From Mallotus nudiflorus (Eukaryota; Streptophyta; Magnoliopsida; Malpighiales; Euphorbiaceae): a stretch of DNA of 64,000 nucleotides. Positions 25,076-38,558 of the stretch are shown here, piece by piece (the first letter of the stretch is position 1; each line of letters begins with the position of its first letter). The notes beneath the pieces were generated by a model. That model saw only the letters and a program-made list of their open reading frames with translations. It made no database searches and had not been told where the DNA came from. A program made the position numbers and the translations under genes. Location: contig CANTUR010000166.1 of NCBI GenBank assembly GCA_947683625.1, forward strand, positions 4,791,001 through 4,855,000, in the 5' to 3' direction.

Positions 25076-25110
25076 AAAAACCCTAATAAAACAGGGGTTT
25101 TAGGGTTTTT
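25076..25110. promoter_or_regulatory. Inverted pair of telo-box motifs upstream of the MATE gene
   Basis: AAAAACCCTA (25076-25085) and TAGGGTTTTT (25101-25110) are perfect inverted repeats 15 bp apart. AAACCCTA is the plant telo-box, known as a promoter element and as a site for telomere-repeat-binding and Polycomb recruitment. The pair is about 490 bp upstream of the TATA box of the MATE gene. A regulatory role is inference. Confidence 0.4.
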
Positions 25111-25598
25111 AATTAATTAATAAGCGTTATCCAAAATGAAAGTTAATGGGGGTATTATTAATTAACCCTTCCACCACCAACCATTATCATTTTACCAAAC
25201 AAAAACAAATGTTCATGGAGAAGAATTGCAGGGCGGTAAAAAAAAATTAATATCCATCAATTAATCAACTATGTTAAAGATAAGACCTAAAGCATGCTGC
25301 TTCTGCTGGCTGCTGCGTGCAAAGCAACAAAGCAGTAAGAGTTTTATATGAAGCCTATACTAACCTCAGAGTTTAGCGATAGTGAAAGAGAGATGGGAGC
25401 TTTATTAGTGCCTATTTTTAGGCTAAAACGAGAAGAGGAGAAGAGGACCGACCCCCACCTTCTCTTCTTCTTCTTCTCCTTATGTATCAACGCTAGCTCA
25501 TGCATTTTTGTTTGAGTTGCCCTTTTTACTTGCAGCATTTTCTCCAAAATCTTGACACGTTTCTTGGAATCTAAACAGTAGGACCCAGTTACTTCAAG

Positions 25599-25606
25599 TA
25601 TATATA
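25599..25606 (+). promoter_or_regulatory. TATA box of the MATE gene
   Basis: TATATATA followed by gcc and a CT-rich stretch (cttcccctctttgcctctccc), a common plant core-promoter layout. It lies 217 bp before the start codon, implying a transcription start near 25630 and a T-rich leader of about 190 nt. Confidence 0.6.
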
Positions 25607-25822
25607 GCCACTTCCCCTCTTTGCCTCTCCCTCCAACTATCCATATTCAGAACTCATCAATCACAAAACTCACACTAGATAACAGTTCTTTTTCAAATAT
25701 CTATATCTATATATATTTATATTTTTCATCCTCATTAAAGCAATTTTTCTTCTATTTTTTTTTGTTTTTCTTTAAAGAATTTTTTTTTTAAATCCTGAAA
25801 AGATTTATCATATTTGCTGGAT

Positions 25823-27730
25823 ATGTGCAACCCAAAACCATCTTCTCCATCCTCAATTCTTTGTCCCAAGAAAACCTGCTTCTCTATACCCAACAACAAA
25901 AGTATGGATCTTTATCCTCATGATGTTGAAGAGGAACTACATAGATGGCCTACTCCTTCAGAGGTAAAAAAAAAAAAAAAAAAACCAAAGCACCCATCAA
26001 TAATGACTGTTTATATATAAGCCAAGACTCTACTCAATGGACATAAATTTTTTCATAATGAGTGTAGCACTCATTTCTTTTTTTTTTTTTTTTTTTTTTC
26101 TCTTCATCTTCTTTCTTTAAGTAATTATTTTTTATTATTTTTTTTTTGCATTCAGGTTTTCCAAGAAATCAAAGCTATAGGGAAGATCTCAGGCCCAACA
26201 GCAATCACAGGTCTTATTCTGTATTCGAGAGCCATGATCTCTATGATTTTTCTTGGTTATCTTGGTGAGCTTGAGCTTGCTGGTGGCTCTCTCTCCATCG
26301 GTTTCGCTAATATCACTGGTTACTCTGTTATATCTGGACTGGCTATGGGAATGGAGCCGATTTGTGGACAAGCTTATGGTGCTAAACAAATGAAGCTTCT
26401 TGGCTTGACTCTTCAAAGAACTGTTCTTCTTCTTCTTTCCACTTCTGTTCCTATCTCCTTCATGTGGTTAAATATGAAAAGAATCCTTTTATGGTGTGGT
26501 CAAGACCAAGAAATATCTTCAATGGCTCATACTTTCATTCTTTATTCTATTCCTGACCTTTTGTTTCTTTCTCTTCTTCACCCACTTCGAGTCTATCTCA
26601 GAACTCAAAGTATTACATTACCATTAACTTGTTGCTCAGCTATCTCTGTTCTTCTCCATGTTCCTTTAAATTTCCTCCTCGTCGTCCATTTCAAATTGGG
26701 TGTTGCAGGAGTCGCCATAGCCATGGTTTGGACTAACCTTAATCTTTTTCTCTTGCTCATTTCCTTTGTTTACTTCTCTGGTGTATCTAAAGATTCATGG
26801 GTTTCTCCAAGCATGGACTGTCTTAGAGGATGGTCTTCTTTGCTTGCTCTAGCTGTTCCCACTTGTGTTTCTGTCTGTCTCGAGTGGTGGTGGTATGAGC
26901 TTATGATACTGCTATGCGGTCTTCTCGTTAATCCAAAAGCTTCCATAGCTTCAATGGGTATACTTATCCAGACAACTTCTTTAGTCTATGTATTCCCATC
27001 ATCTCTAAGTTTCGGTGTCTCTACTAGAGTTGGAAATGAGCTGGGGGCTAACCGGCCTGCGAAAGCCCGAATTTCCATGATTGTTTCACTTTGTTGTGCA
27101 GTTGGTTTAGGCCTCTTGGCTATGCTGTTCACAACATTGATGAGGCATCAGTGGGGAAGATTTTTCACAAACGATGCTGAGATTCTTGAGCTGACAGCAG
27201 TAGCATTGCCAATTGCTGGATTATGCGAGCTGGGAAATTGCCCACAAACAGCGGGATGTGGAGTGCTAAGAGGAAGTGCTAGGCCTTCTATTGGTGCCAA
27301 TATCAATTTAGGATCGTTTTACTTGGTTGGTATGCCAGTAGGAATCTTGATGGGGTTCGTAGCAAAAATGGGATTTGCAGGGTTATGGACTGGGTTGCTT
27401 GCAGCTCAAGCCTCATGCGCTATGCTCATGCTATTTGTGCTATGCAGAACAGACTGGCTGGTTCAAGCAGAGAGAGCAAGACAGCTCACACAAACTTCTG
27501 AAACGAATATCAATAACACATCAATATTACCAATAGCTTCACCACCAAAACCAGAGATGATAATTAGTAGTACCAAGGAAGGTGGTGATAGTAATTACAA
27601 TAACATGATCAAGATCAACAAGAATAAGGCTAATCTTGAAGAGATATTGTGCATTGATGATGAGCTTGTGAAGTCAACTTCACTTGAATCAGACCCTCTG
27701 ATATCTACTAAAACAAGAACTGTGCATTGA
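25823..27730 (+). CDS. MATE/DTX-family efflux transporter, two exons
   Basis: Exons 25823-25963 and 26156-27730 join to 571 aa. The 192-bp intron is GT..AG, phase 0 and very T-rich. MATE carriers export organic cations, metabolites or hormones in exchange for protons. Family motifs are LAGGSLSIGFANITGYS, MEPICGQAYGA (residues 113-123), HPLRVYLRTQ, SVCLEWWWYE, VSTRVGNELGANRP (from about 336) and CELGNCPQTAGCGVLRGSARP (from 404). With twelve expected membrane spans this is the full fold of two bundles. The motif wording (CELGNCPQT, GVLRGSARP, CRTDW) matches the plant DTX48-52 group, whose members affect organ initiation, hormone or iron-related phenotypes and sit on Golgi, endosomal or vacuolar membranes. 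The substrate cannot be told from sequence. The start is the first in-frame ATG after the leader. The tail from about residue 470 is hydrophilic, Ser/Asn/Lys-rich and ends with an acidic dileucine-like DPLIS. The gene looks intact. Confidence 0.93.
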
Positions 27731-30559
27731 TTGGAGTTCCACTCAATTTCCCCACCATTTTTGCCCCACTCTTGAGGAGCTGATGTGAATTTTTACTTAT
27801 TGGAGTTCCCTTTAGCTATTTTCTTCTACTTCTTGTATTGTATAATAACATAATAACCCTCTTCTTATCTTTTTTTTTGGGCTTTTTTTTTTTTTTGAAT
27901 TTTCTGTGTTTTGTATTAATATATATATATATAACACTAGCTTGTAGAATAGAGTAGACATTTAGACTTTACAAATATTGGCATATTGAGAGCAAAAAGA
28001 GCAAAAAAATGAAGAAGAAAAAAGGGTTAAGCTGTCGGTTGTTTTTAAAGCTATCTTTCTTATTGTTCCTTTCCCTATCAGGCAAAACCTTGACTACCTA
28101 AAATGGAAAATTAACATAATATCTTATAAACATTGCCCTAAACCTCTCTTTTTCTCTCCATCTTAATCAATCCATCTCCTTATTTGGTAGCCTAGATATT
28201 ACATACTCCCTATTCCCCTCCTACTCTTCCTTAATACTATTCTCTTCATCCTAACAAGGAGTGTTTTATTAACCACTTTTTGTTTTTTTTTCTTCCCTTC
28301 CTTTAAACCAACGCTATTTAGAATCTATTGAAATTTACCTATTTCAATTTGAAACATTACTAAGTAATAATAGTTGATTTCACCGTTTATTGATTCACTT
28401 CTTTTTAATTATCTTATGAAGTATGGATTTAAATTATTTATTTTAAAAATTATTTTTTCAATTTTAAGAGAGCTACCTTGTATTTAATTTATTTAATTTT
28501 TTATTAATAAAAATTATGAACCTCTCAATAATTTTAATAATAGCTATAAATAACATATATGCACACAACTTCTTTCTTTTTGTGTTTCTCTCTTTTTTTT
28601 TTTAATTTTTTAAAAATATTTCTTTTCCCCACAGTGAGTGTGGAATAAAGTAATGGTGATCTTTTAATTTAAGCAACCTTCCCTTTACATACAAAATTAC
28701 AATGGATTCTTCTTTTGATGGAACTGCATTCTTTTTTAAAGACTTTGCATTAAGAGTTGCACTTCTTAAATTGACATTGCTTTCGATATCCCTCACTTTA
28801 CATGTAAATATATACACAAGGCTATATGTGCATGGGTAAATTTTATTTATATTCTGTGTATTTTTAATTGAACATATATATTAAATCCGTGCATATTGTA
28901 AAAATAATAATTAATATATATTATTGATAATTGATATAAATTTTAATTACTTATTTTGAAAGATGTATTAATATTTATCTAACAGTTAAGTAATAAAGGT
29001 CTTTCGACATTTTATATTGGTTATGCATTGTGTGTGTATTGGAATTATATACATTAACATATATGTATAAAATTGGCACAATTTTGTGAGGAAGTATATT
29101 TTATTTCCAATATATATGTGCGGAAGCTATAATTAATGGGATAACTGTTAAAAATCTATTGATTTAACAAGAATATTAGAAATCCGACCTTCTATAACTT
29201 GTTGATTCGAAAAAACTAGAAAATAGATATCAATTTCGTTAATTTAATCGAATAATGAAAATTAGGAAATAGGATTTTTTATTAAAAATAATCAAAAGTT
29301 TCTCAAATAGAACATAATGACTAAATAGTACTAATGACAAAACCCTAAAAGAAAAGAATCAAAAGACCAAACAAAATTCGAAAATGAAAAAAAAAAAAGG
29401 TCATAAAACTTTAAACCCAAAATGAAGTTTTAAATAGTTGAATTTGGGCTAAAAAATGGCTTGTAATGGGCACTAGAGATATAGATTTCTGAATAAGTTT
29501 CGATTTGATATATTATGAGCTTGTAACTCTACTGGTGTAAAAAATTAGAAGCTTTTGAAGCACTGATTCGCAGTTTACCCCTTTTATTAAAATTCAAACA
29601 CTCCATGAATTGTAGAGTAATCTAGTATGCATCAATATGTATTTTGTACAATTAAAAAAAATGCATTTTACAACACATATGATGTGGTGTCTCATATTGA
29701 TAGAAATTGCAGAGTGAATTGATTTTTTGAGATCTCATATTAATTGTGAAGTGCGTGTATATTTGAATTATATAATTAAAATGCTTTTATAAAATTGTCA
29801 TATTTTATGAAAGAGTGTTATTTTTTAACTCAAGCTTTTTGTTTTGTACAAATAAAAAAGTCAAGTAATAAAAGTGAAAATATACTCTTGGCACATATAA
29901 ATATTTTTCTTCTTTACTTTTCTCATTTACCTAATTCTCACTTTTGCCTTTTTAGTCCACCAATTCAATATTCAAATAGTTTTGGACGTTATCTTCCAAA
30001 AAAAAAAAAAAAAAAAAGTTTTGACATTACACATACATTTAACCTTTCATGACCAAAATAAATAGACAAAAACACATTGTATTTGTATGTCATTTTTTTC
30101 CCTTATCTGCTTAAATTAGAATTATACAAAAAAATATTTCATCAATTCCATTAACCTTTTAAAATCACATTTCGATCAATGTAGTGGCATTTTCTGATTC
30201 ATGACAGGATTAACTAATTAATCACTAGAATATTTCAGTGCGTCCAAACATGCTTATCCTTAATTTACAGTATCGTCATTATATCACCTAGCGAGACAAC
30301 ATATATATAATTATTTATTAATTATTTTGCATTTGATTTTGAAGTATGATAATTACGTTAGCCAATTATTTTAAAATTTGAATTAATAAACCTATAATAA
30401 AAAAAAAATTATATAAATCTGATTATTTTAAAGTTTAAATTGATAAATCTATAATTAAAAAAGTCGAATGAACCCATAGAAAAAATAAATCTTTTTAATA
30501 CTTATTTTTTTATATATAAAATTCAAATTTAATTTTTAATTATTTTAATTACATACAAG
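27731..30559. other. 3' flank of the MATE gene and gene-free AT-rich DNA
   Basis: The first 200-250 bp probably hold the MATE 3' untranslated region (T-rich, ending near a TA repeat at 27919-27932). Beyond that I find only AT-rich DNA, homopolymer runs (poly(A) at about 30000-30017) and short frames without recognisable features. Confidence 0.45.
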
Positions 30560-30599
30560 CTTACTAGGAAATTTAAAGTTGTGGTCGTGTATAAAGATA

Positions 30600-30870
30600 A
30601 TAAATTATTTGAGAAAGTAAACAAACGTGGCAACAATAGAAAACATACATAAAACAAATCAATTTAACGCGGTTCGGTGTAAATTTATGTCTATGGATAA
30701 ATGAGACAACAAATTTATTATATGAATTCAAGAGTACAAGAAAACGACGTGGAGATCAACACTCATCCCTTAAATCTAATTATACCCAAATAAACTCACC
30801 CAATAATCTTTCTCCGTCAAGGAGATTAACATATCTTTCATAAGATATCACTACCAGAGACACACTGCAC
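30600..30870. repeat. Remnant of a dispersed retroelement-type repeat
   Basis: The phrase aatttaacgcggttcggtgtaaatttatgtctatgga, followed by ..acaagaaaacgacgtggagatcaacac and a ccgtcaaggaga motif, resembles a widespread dicot repeat in which a (a)acgtggttcggt block is followed by a tacgtccatgg block. No termini or coding region are left. Assignment is from memory of the pattern, so weak. Confidence 0.3.
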
Positions 30871-31991
30871 ACCTAATGCATATACATATGGTTCTATAAT
30901 TAATGATTCAATTTCAATAAAGGAAGTAATAGTTTAATTTAAAACACAACTCAAATTCTTTTGAATATGACGTTTTCTGACTTTAACTATCAAATATATC
31001 ATAAATGCACTTAAATTATAAGTCAAAAATTCAAGACACAAATTTAACAAACTTGGTAGTGCCTTACTATGGATTATCTCTAACTAGTTAGTGCAAGTAA
31101 CTTTCAGATGCACATTTATACAATTAATTATTACATTATCAATGGTTGCAGCCGCAAGTACATAAAATTCAAAAAAGGAAAAACCACAATATACAAAAAT
31201 GAATTAACAAAATAATTTTAAGTAATTGAATTATGATCAGTAAGAAATGAATGCAAAATAAATGTAGAGGTAAAAAGAAAACAATACAAGAAACGCACAA
31301 AATGAGATGTGTACGTAGTAGTGGACAAAGGAAAACAGTAAAGAATGATGATGATAATGGGTAGCAGGAGCACAGAAGCAGGAGTAAGAGAAGTATCTAC
31401 TAATGAAGAAGAGGGCCTTGGATGGAGGGGGGGCCCCTGCTTCAGATTGCAGAAACAAAATCCAGCTATTATTGCCTCTGTCTACTTCTCAGATGACAAA
31501 ATTACTACCAATGCCTCTGCATTACTCAGTTACCCACCTCCCCCACCACCTCCATTTTCCCCTTCTACAGTACTCTCACACCCACCATGTCACATTTTCT
31601 CTTTTACAATACTGAACTCACCTTCAACACATTTTGTTCTTTTACAATATTGAACCAGTAGTTGAATGTATCTTAAAAAAAATAATATATACTTTAATCA
31701 CCAAATGCTTATTTTATAATACATATTCTAAATCGCAAATTTTTGCCAAATTTGTACCGATTTAAAAATTTTTAAACTATAAATCTACCCAAGCATGCAC
31801 ACATGTAAACCTAAACATACAATTACAATACATATATATACCTTTTGTATTATATGTATACACATACAGAAATATATACACAGAAAAAAGGGTAAGATAA
31901 CATGGGGATGGGCCATCCCAATTGTTGTTTCTGAGTGGTACACGTTAGACCGTGTATATTTTTTTGTTAGTAATTTTTTTTTTGCTCATAG

Positions 31992-32026
<35 letters not shown>

Positions 32027-32027
32027 C
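31992..32027. repeat. (AT)n microsatellite
   Basis: Almost uninterrupted TA dinucleotides. Confidence 0.85.
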
Positions 32028-32960
32028 TATAATGCTACAAGTCACTTCTCTTTCTTACTTTCTTTCAGCTTCTTCTTGTCAATTTATATATATATTTGTC
32101 TCCATATCTCTATCTATCCTTGTATAACTCCATAACCATTTGTAATTGTGGCAAGGAACTGTCGTTGTAATGTGTGGTGTGGCATCAGCATTTACTAGAG
32201 CACCATCTCCTTGTATATTCATTTTCAGAAGAAATTTCAACCGCGAACATGGGTGAACTCACTACGACTATGACTTCCATTTGTGTACATTTACTTTTAT
32301 ATGTATATACGTGTAAAAAAATCTCTCTCTTTTCCCAGTATTATTTTCAACTAGTAATAATGCCATGAACTCAATATTCAAACGCATAATGCCAACAAAA
32401 ATATGCATGCTAACCCTAATTCCAATACCTTTTCTTTTTAATTAATTATATAGCCATGCAATTAAATAAGCTGGTCTGGGTAGGGTTGATAACGTTGAAT
32501 GAGCTAAGGATGATAATGGGTGATAATGCTTATGCTGATGCTGATGATGATGGGTGAATGACTATACTAAATCGCTAAATTTTAACATCATAAAAAGAAA
32601 GAAACAGAGGATGAAAGGTTAGATTATTGACTTCCTCAATAAAATATTTACATTTTTTATCACTTGATTTGCTTGCAAGGAGAGACAAACACATAACTTA
32701 CATCCAAATATTGTATAGAGTAATAATAAATTTAGAAGATGAGATGCCACAGCAAGCAATAGCAATAGCTGCTATAATATGTAATGCAAGTTGAAAGTTA
32801 AGAGACAGTTTTGGTCAGGGTTCGTGCACATTGGTACTGGTGTACCGCAGTAAGTTTGCGTAAATGGGGAGCCCCCTTCAAGTCCCCATTCAAACAGGAC
32901 AACTTCGTTCCTTTCAATATTAATTCTGTACTATAACAAGGTCCTACTAAAATGTCTGCA

Positions 32961-33165
32961 TTTTTTTTAATCAATTTTTTCATAAAAATAAATAAATCCA
33001 AAAGCAGTACTGTAGCCCTTTCACTCGCCTCACTGTAGCCAATCAATTTTTTTTAATCAATTTTTAATAAATAAATAAATCCAAAAGCAGTACTTTAGCC
33101 CTTTCACTCGCCTCACTGTAGCCAATCAATTTTTTTTAATCAATTTTTTCATAAAAATAAATCAT
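32961..33165 (+). repeat. Tandem repeat, unit 83-86 bp
   Basis: Unit 1 is 32961-33046, unit 2 is 33047-33129 and a partial third starts at 33130. Each unit begins ttttttttaatcaatttttt and contains the GC-richer block tagccctttcactcgcctca. Units 1 and 2 differ mainly by a short deletion and a g/t change. Confidence 0.9.
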
Positions 33166-34939
33166 TTTTTTCATAAAAATGATTTTTCTTTAGCGCCAGA
33201 TTTGATTGGGCCCCTCCCCTTCGCCTATATTGATATATAAGCTTGTAGTCCTATGCTTCCTAATTCTCACTTTTCAGCTCCTTCTCTTGTATATATTCCA
33301 ACAATTCATCATTAATATTAATCCAGGTGATCAGTACTTAATCATTCTTGATATATTCCATTTCTGTTCAGTTCTTTTAGGTACTAGTTTGTTGGTATTT
33401 TCCAAATTTTCAACTCATCACTGGCTTTCATTGGGTATATTCATGGTATTATTTTATTACTAACTCTACTTTTACTACTGCAATTCGGTTGGTAAAACTG
33501 TAAAAATGATAAAAATTATTTTAACAACTATTTTAATGTCATTGTGTACACTACTAACGTTAATTAAAAAAAAAAACACTCCTTTATCAAGTGATTTCAA
33601 TATGTTATTTATTTTTTCTACGGTTGAAAATTTTACTTACAATATGACTCAATTTCATTCAGTATTTAAATAATACTTATATATGAATCATATGACACAC
33701 ACAATCATTTTCTTGAGGTATAAATAAAATTAATTAAATGTTATCTATGTATAGTCTTCTGTTTTTTCAAACGAATTTAATATCAATAAATTAAATTTCA
33801 GTAAACGGATTCTTTCTACTATTGGATACATTCCATCAAAATCCATTTTTTTCCAACACATCAAATTATTAACTTTCAATCGAATAAATTCATGCCAGGT
33901 GCCATGAATTAATGATTTTGAAATTTCCATTACTATGTTCGATAAATAGTCGATGATAATAGGACATGTGTCTAGCATCTTAAGCTATAATTAATTAAAC
34001 TTTTTCTTAACTTAGTAGTCTACCCAATATCAAATTTTTTTATATGTATATGTGCCCACAAAGAACCCATTTTCTTCATTGATAAATAAAACAAAAACAA
34101 ACATAAACACGTCTTTCACGATCAAGCCGCCCCATTTCTCCCCATTGGTAGAAAATAGTGGTTCGCTTGGCTTGATGCAACCAAATAAATATGCCAAAAT
34201 TAAGAAACACCATGAAAAGGAACAAACATGCGACAACAATAATTTAAAAGATTTAATTGCTTTTACTAGTTTTGATAAAGAATTCTGGAGTAACGAATTA
34301 ATTAATACAATATAATAAACAATTCTCTAATCATGTACCTAACACTGGGATTAAGGCTTCTTTTTTTCCACTCTATATAGTAGAATGTTTAAATAGGAAT
34401 ATATTCTATATAAAAATAATTTTGATTTTAAATAAATTTAAATTAAAACTTTCAATTTTTAAAATTATTTTGTATATTAATAACATTATATATATGTATT
34501 ATTTTAAAAAATACACATTTTAAAAATATATATCTTAATTTAACGTGTATATTATTAATTATTTTATCATACCTTATTTTTATACCAATCGTAACAATTT
34601 TTTATGACATCACTTCTATTAAACTATAACCAATTTATAGTAATAAAATTATTTTAATTTTAAAATATAATTATAAAGAAATTATTGTCTATATATTTTT
34701 CTTTTTCAAAAAAAATAAAAATAAAAAATAAAAAATACCCACCCATCCTTACAGAAAAGAGAATTATTTATAAGTGTCCTTTATCTTCATACCCGAGTGA
34801 AAAGGAGAGGCTGTGCCCACTACAACGTTTTACCATATATAACAGGTGCCTGAGGACATCTTGGCCAAAAGGCAAACCCCATTTCATTTTTATTTGATTC
34901 CTTCCATAATTGCCAAAAGCCACTCTTTTCTACGGTTTA

Positions 34940-34968
34940 TAAATAAATAAATAAATAAATAAATAAAT
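34940..34968. repeat. (AAAT)n microsatellite
   Basis: About seven tandem AAAT units. Confidence 0.85.
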
Positions 34969-35242
34969 TTTATTTATTTACTTAACCGACAATAATGGAA
35001 TGGATCCCACATTGATGCCTCAGCACAGTGATGTTAATTTTCCTCATGAAAATAAAGCTTTTCCGCGGCCTAAAGTTATTGTCCTGTTAGTGCATTGTAC
35101 GATCCATGGATTCCGCAGCCATTGCCTCTCCTGGAAACTTGATGTATCTGTACATGCATTGCGTTACATATGGATCCTGCACTCCATTATACACACATGC
35201 ATGCAGTGTGGAAACTTAGATAATGGATTTGAGTGTGTATGT

Positions 35243-35266
35243 GTATATATATATATATATATATAT
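35243..35266. repeat. (AT)n microsatellite
   Basis: Uninterrupted TA run. Confidence 0.8.
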
Positions 35267-36485
35267 TCTTGATTCTCTATAATTGGAGTTAGCTGAATTG
35301 TCAAACTTCAACATCAATAAAAAGATATTTTGCACGTACAATATATGTTGAGAATTTTGATTTCAAGTGTGGGAATTGAATAAGAATGTATGGTAACTTA
35401 AGTTTTAGTTATATGCAAGCTGATAGAAATTATTTAATCTATATATATATTTTTAAATTATGAAAAGAATAAGAAACGGTATAAGAGTTAAATCTTACTA
35501 ATTCATATACTTATAAGTACTTTATGCCATTGTACTACAAAAATATTAATCGATAAATTAGATTTATTATAATATGTGTTTTAAAATGTTTTCTTTTAAT
35601 TAAATTAATCTCAATTTTATGGGTTTTGATGATCGAAGAAAATATATTTATTATCACGACAGATTCATTTATTTTATTTTATTCTTATTTATTTTTGCTG
35701 TTAGAAAACCATTTAATCTGAAAATTTAATCTATATATATATATTAATTAGTTGAGGCCATTAGTTTTATTATCATTAACCACCTACCTACATATCTTAC
35801 ATGAACATGAGAGATGATACTTGATCAAAAGGTAGTACACAAGAAGGGGCCACATACTACAGATAAGTATAGTGAAAGTGGAAGTGTTTAGATGTGGAAT
35901 ATATTTCTTGCTGTTGCATGGCAGTGATGGTAACTAGCATTCCGTGCTGACCGAGTGAAGAAAATTGTATATATACGTACGTACACAAACTTTCTTTTAG
36001 GCAGAGACGGAAATTGGATAATTTATAAAAGTATATAGAATATTATCGTATTATGAGTGTGCACATTAATATTCAAAGATGCCAATCGTGTGGCATGAAT
36101 ATGGTCACAGCTACAAGGACATATCCACACAGAGTCGTAGCCAGTCAGTGCCGTAAGCTTTCTTTTCTTTATAATAGATATATATGTATAAAAGGGTCCC
36201 CTTCTTCCTCCCTGGCCTATGGATTGTCATGAAGAAGATGAAGAAGTTGTTGTTGCCGCTGCATGGTGCAATTTGTTGGACCATTTACACAAATTTTATT
36301 GTTTGTCAATCGCATATGCACTAAGGGACCGACACGTTCTGTAGCTTTATGCTGAGCTTCATCTAGCTAGTGGGGGCATGGCATTGGCGGGTACCACAGT
36401 GGAGGAATTGAAACAACTACTACTCTCATCTGTGTGAACTTGATTTTCATACAAGTGGAGTGTCGAGAGGATTATTTCAACAAAA

Positions 36486-36734
36486 ATCTTTGCTCAAATG
36501 GAGGAAAACTACACTTGTGCAGTAGTAATTATCATACATTTTTAGTGTAGGATTGCTAATTTAAACATCAAACTTTAAATCGTCAAACTAATTAAATTTA
36601 CAAGTATCCAGATCTTTGCTCAAATGGAGGAAAAGTACACTTATGCAGTAGTTATTGTCATATATTTTACTACAGGATTACTAATTTAAACATCAAACTT
36701 AAATCGTGGTCAAACTAAATTTACAAGTACCCAG
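36486..36734 (+). repeat. 126-bp tandem duplication
   Basis: Segment 36486-36611 (atctttgctcaaatggagg .. acaagtatccag) is repeated at 36612-36734 with scattered substitutions and small gaps. It lies in gene-free DNA and no coding frame crosses it. Confidence 0.9.
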
Positions 36735-38082
36735 ATGCTATCATATTTTTCTTTCATTAATTTGTTGCATGATGTTGAATTAGTAAGTTTAGCATATTAA
36801 GATAATCAAAACTAAAATAAAAGACTAATCCTTGTCTTTTTGTTACCTATTTGTCGATTTAATTGTTTCCACTAATTAATTATTAGGTTCTTTTTGTAAG
36901 ATTAGAACCGACCTCTATTTGAAATGATTAAAACAAACTCTTGATATTGAGAAAGATAGCTGGCTAGTTATTGACCCTCCTAATTATTATTTTTATCGTG
37001 TTATTAACACTCACCCAACATATAATACTTATATATGATTTATTTACTATTAATCAAAAGTCAATCTCTTTTTTTTTTTTTTCTAATTTACTTTTCCTTA
37101 ATTTAAAGAAAAGAAAAGAAGTCAATGTGAAAAGGCATGATAAAACCACCCTTGATGATCGAAGATTAGCCACGCTTTGTTTCCCCACTAACCTCCCCAA
37201 ACAAAACAACAAAAATATAATTATAGATAAACACATTAGTTAATTAGAAAAGGCAATAAAAGAAAAGTAGTATTAGTCCTTTTGTATTGTGCAACACACG
37301 TGGATGATAGAGTTAAAAAAGGTTGTGGATGCATTCTTGATTGGAAAGTAAAGTATCTTTCCTTTGAAGTAATTAAAATAGAAGAATTAATTGAAGGGGA
37401 GAAGAAATAATGTATTTAAAAGATCACAAACTCTTCTCTCTTATATTCTTTATAGTGGTGTTTGACTTTTTTTTTTTTCTTGTTTTGTTTATAATGTTTG
37501 ACCCATTTTCCCATTGTTTCTTCTCTGTGGGTTTGACTACACATGTATGAATATAAATATGTGTAGACATATGCTGGCTTAGTTGGTCTTCATCAACTCA
37601 TCATCATTTCCCTTTCAATATTCTTTGAATTGAAGAATATGATTAATGGAGTTGGAGCACCCAAGCAATAAGAGCATAAAGGGAAAAGGAAGAGTTGTTG
37701 AAAAGGGAGTCCAAGAATTGCGATTAACTCTATAGAATTCTTGAATTCAATGGAAATATTTTTATGCACACAAGTCTTTTTTCTTAGTGGAGTTTTCAAT
37801 TTTTAAAGAGTGATAGTCAAAGGTACATTTAGTCTTCATTATGTACAGACAAACATATATAAGATAACAAAGAATATCTCTTTTTTTGAATAGATGTTTT
37901 ATAAAATAAAAAGTCGTTTTTACTTGCAATTTTTAATTTTTAATTTGTTAAATTTTTAATAAAATAAATAAACAAATAAAACGTACCGATTGGTATTGAT
38001 TAATCTTTACTTCTTGCCAAAATTCCATGGCATGAATTCAATGCCATGTTAGTGAATAATACAACTCGTTGAAAGTGCAATG

Positions 38083-38083
<1 letters not shown>

Positions 38084-38115
<32 letters not shown>
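38084..38115. repeat. (AT)n microsatellite
   Basis: Uninterrupted TA run. Confidence 0.85.
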
Positions 38116-38117
<2 letters not shown>

Positions 38118-38558
38118 CTAGCTATGGACACAAATGATATATGTTATAGCCAGATACATGGATGATTGACGACAAAATGATTCTCTAAAGGATAATGACA
38201 ATCCTCTTTGTCTTCTTCATGTAATGTACAACGGCTATAGCCCCTTGACCCGTTAACTTGATGAAAATTGGATCTCACCAATGAGTACTATGCTACAAAT
38301 GCATGCTTGTAGGCCAATTGCGACTAACCCCACTTCGTTTGGTGGCCATACAAGTCCAAATTTGCGTCTTTGGAAGCCAATATTATTGATCATGAACATT
38401 GACATTAGCTAGCTAGCTCAATTTCCTATATATAGGAGTCTGGTTTAAAAGCAAAAAATTAAAAATCAACAATTAATTTAATTTATTTATTATATAAATA
38501 TTTTAATTTTCAAATGATGAAAGCTAATTCTTAAAGGTTCTACAGGTAAAGCAATTAT

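Larger units (their letters stand above)
22914..25598. other. Intergenic region and distal promoter of the MATE gene
   Basis: Contains no supportable long gene. It holds a small secreted-type frame (23815-24072, listed separately), an A-rich run at about 24815-24837 and an inverted pair of telo-box motifs at 25076-25110. The frames at 24622-24976 lie across the A-rich run on both strands and are not credible. Confidence 0.4.
30871..38558. other. Long gene-free interval
   Basis: About 7.7 kb without a supportable gene. It contains microsatellites (31992-32027, 34940-34968, 35243-35266, 38084-38115), an 83-86-bp tandem repeat (32961-33165) and a 126-bp tandem duplication (36486-36734). A TATA-like gtataaaaggg sits at about 36187-36197 but no gene follows it. 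The frames at 31237-31653, 35000-35272 and 37593-37799 either overlap repeats or lie on both strands, and show no domain. Confidence 0.5.

Noticed and set aside
36187..36300. TATA-like gtataaaaggg as a promoter of a gene at 36.2 kb
   Set aside because: The sequence downstream has no sustained frame, splice pattern or RNA-gene features.
36486..36640. Resemblance of tctttgctcaaatggag to the start of plant miR828
   Set aside because: Only a short stretch agrees, and no complementary arm that could form a miRNA precursor hairpin lies nearby. The sequence is part of a tandem duplication.
37620..37755. Imperfect foldback with ttgaatt.aagaat arms
   Set aside because: Pairing breaks down after about 14 bp and no known miRNA sequence is present.
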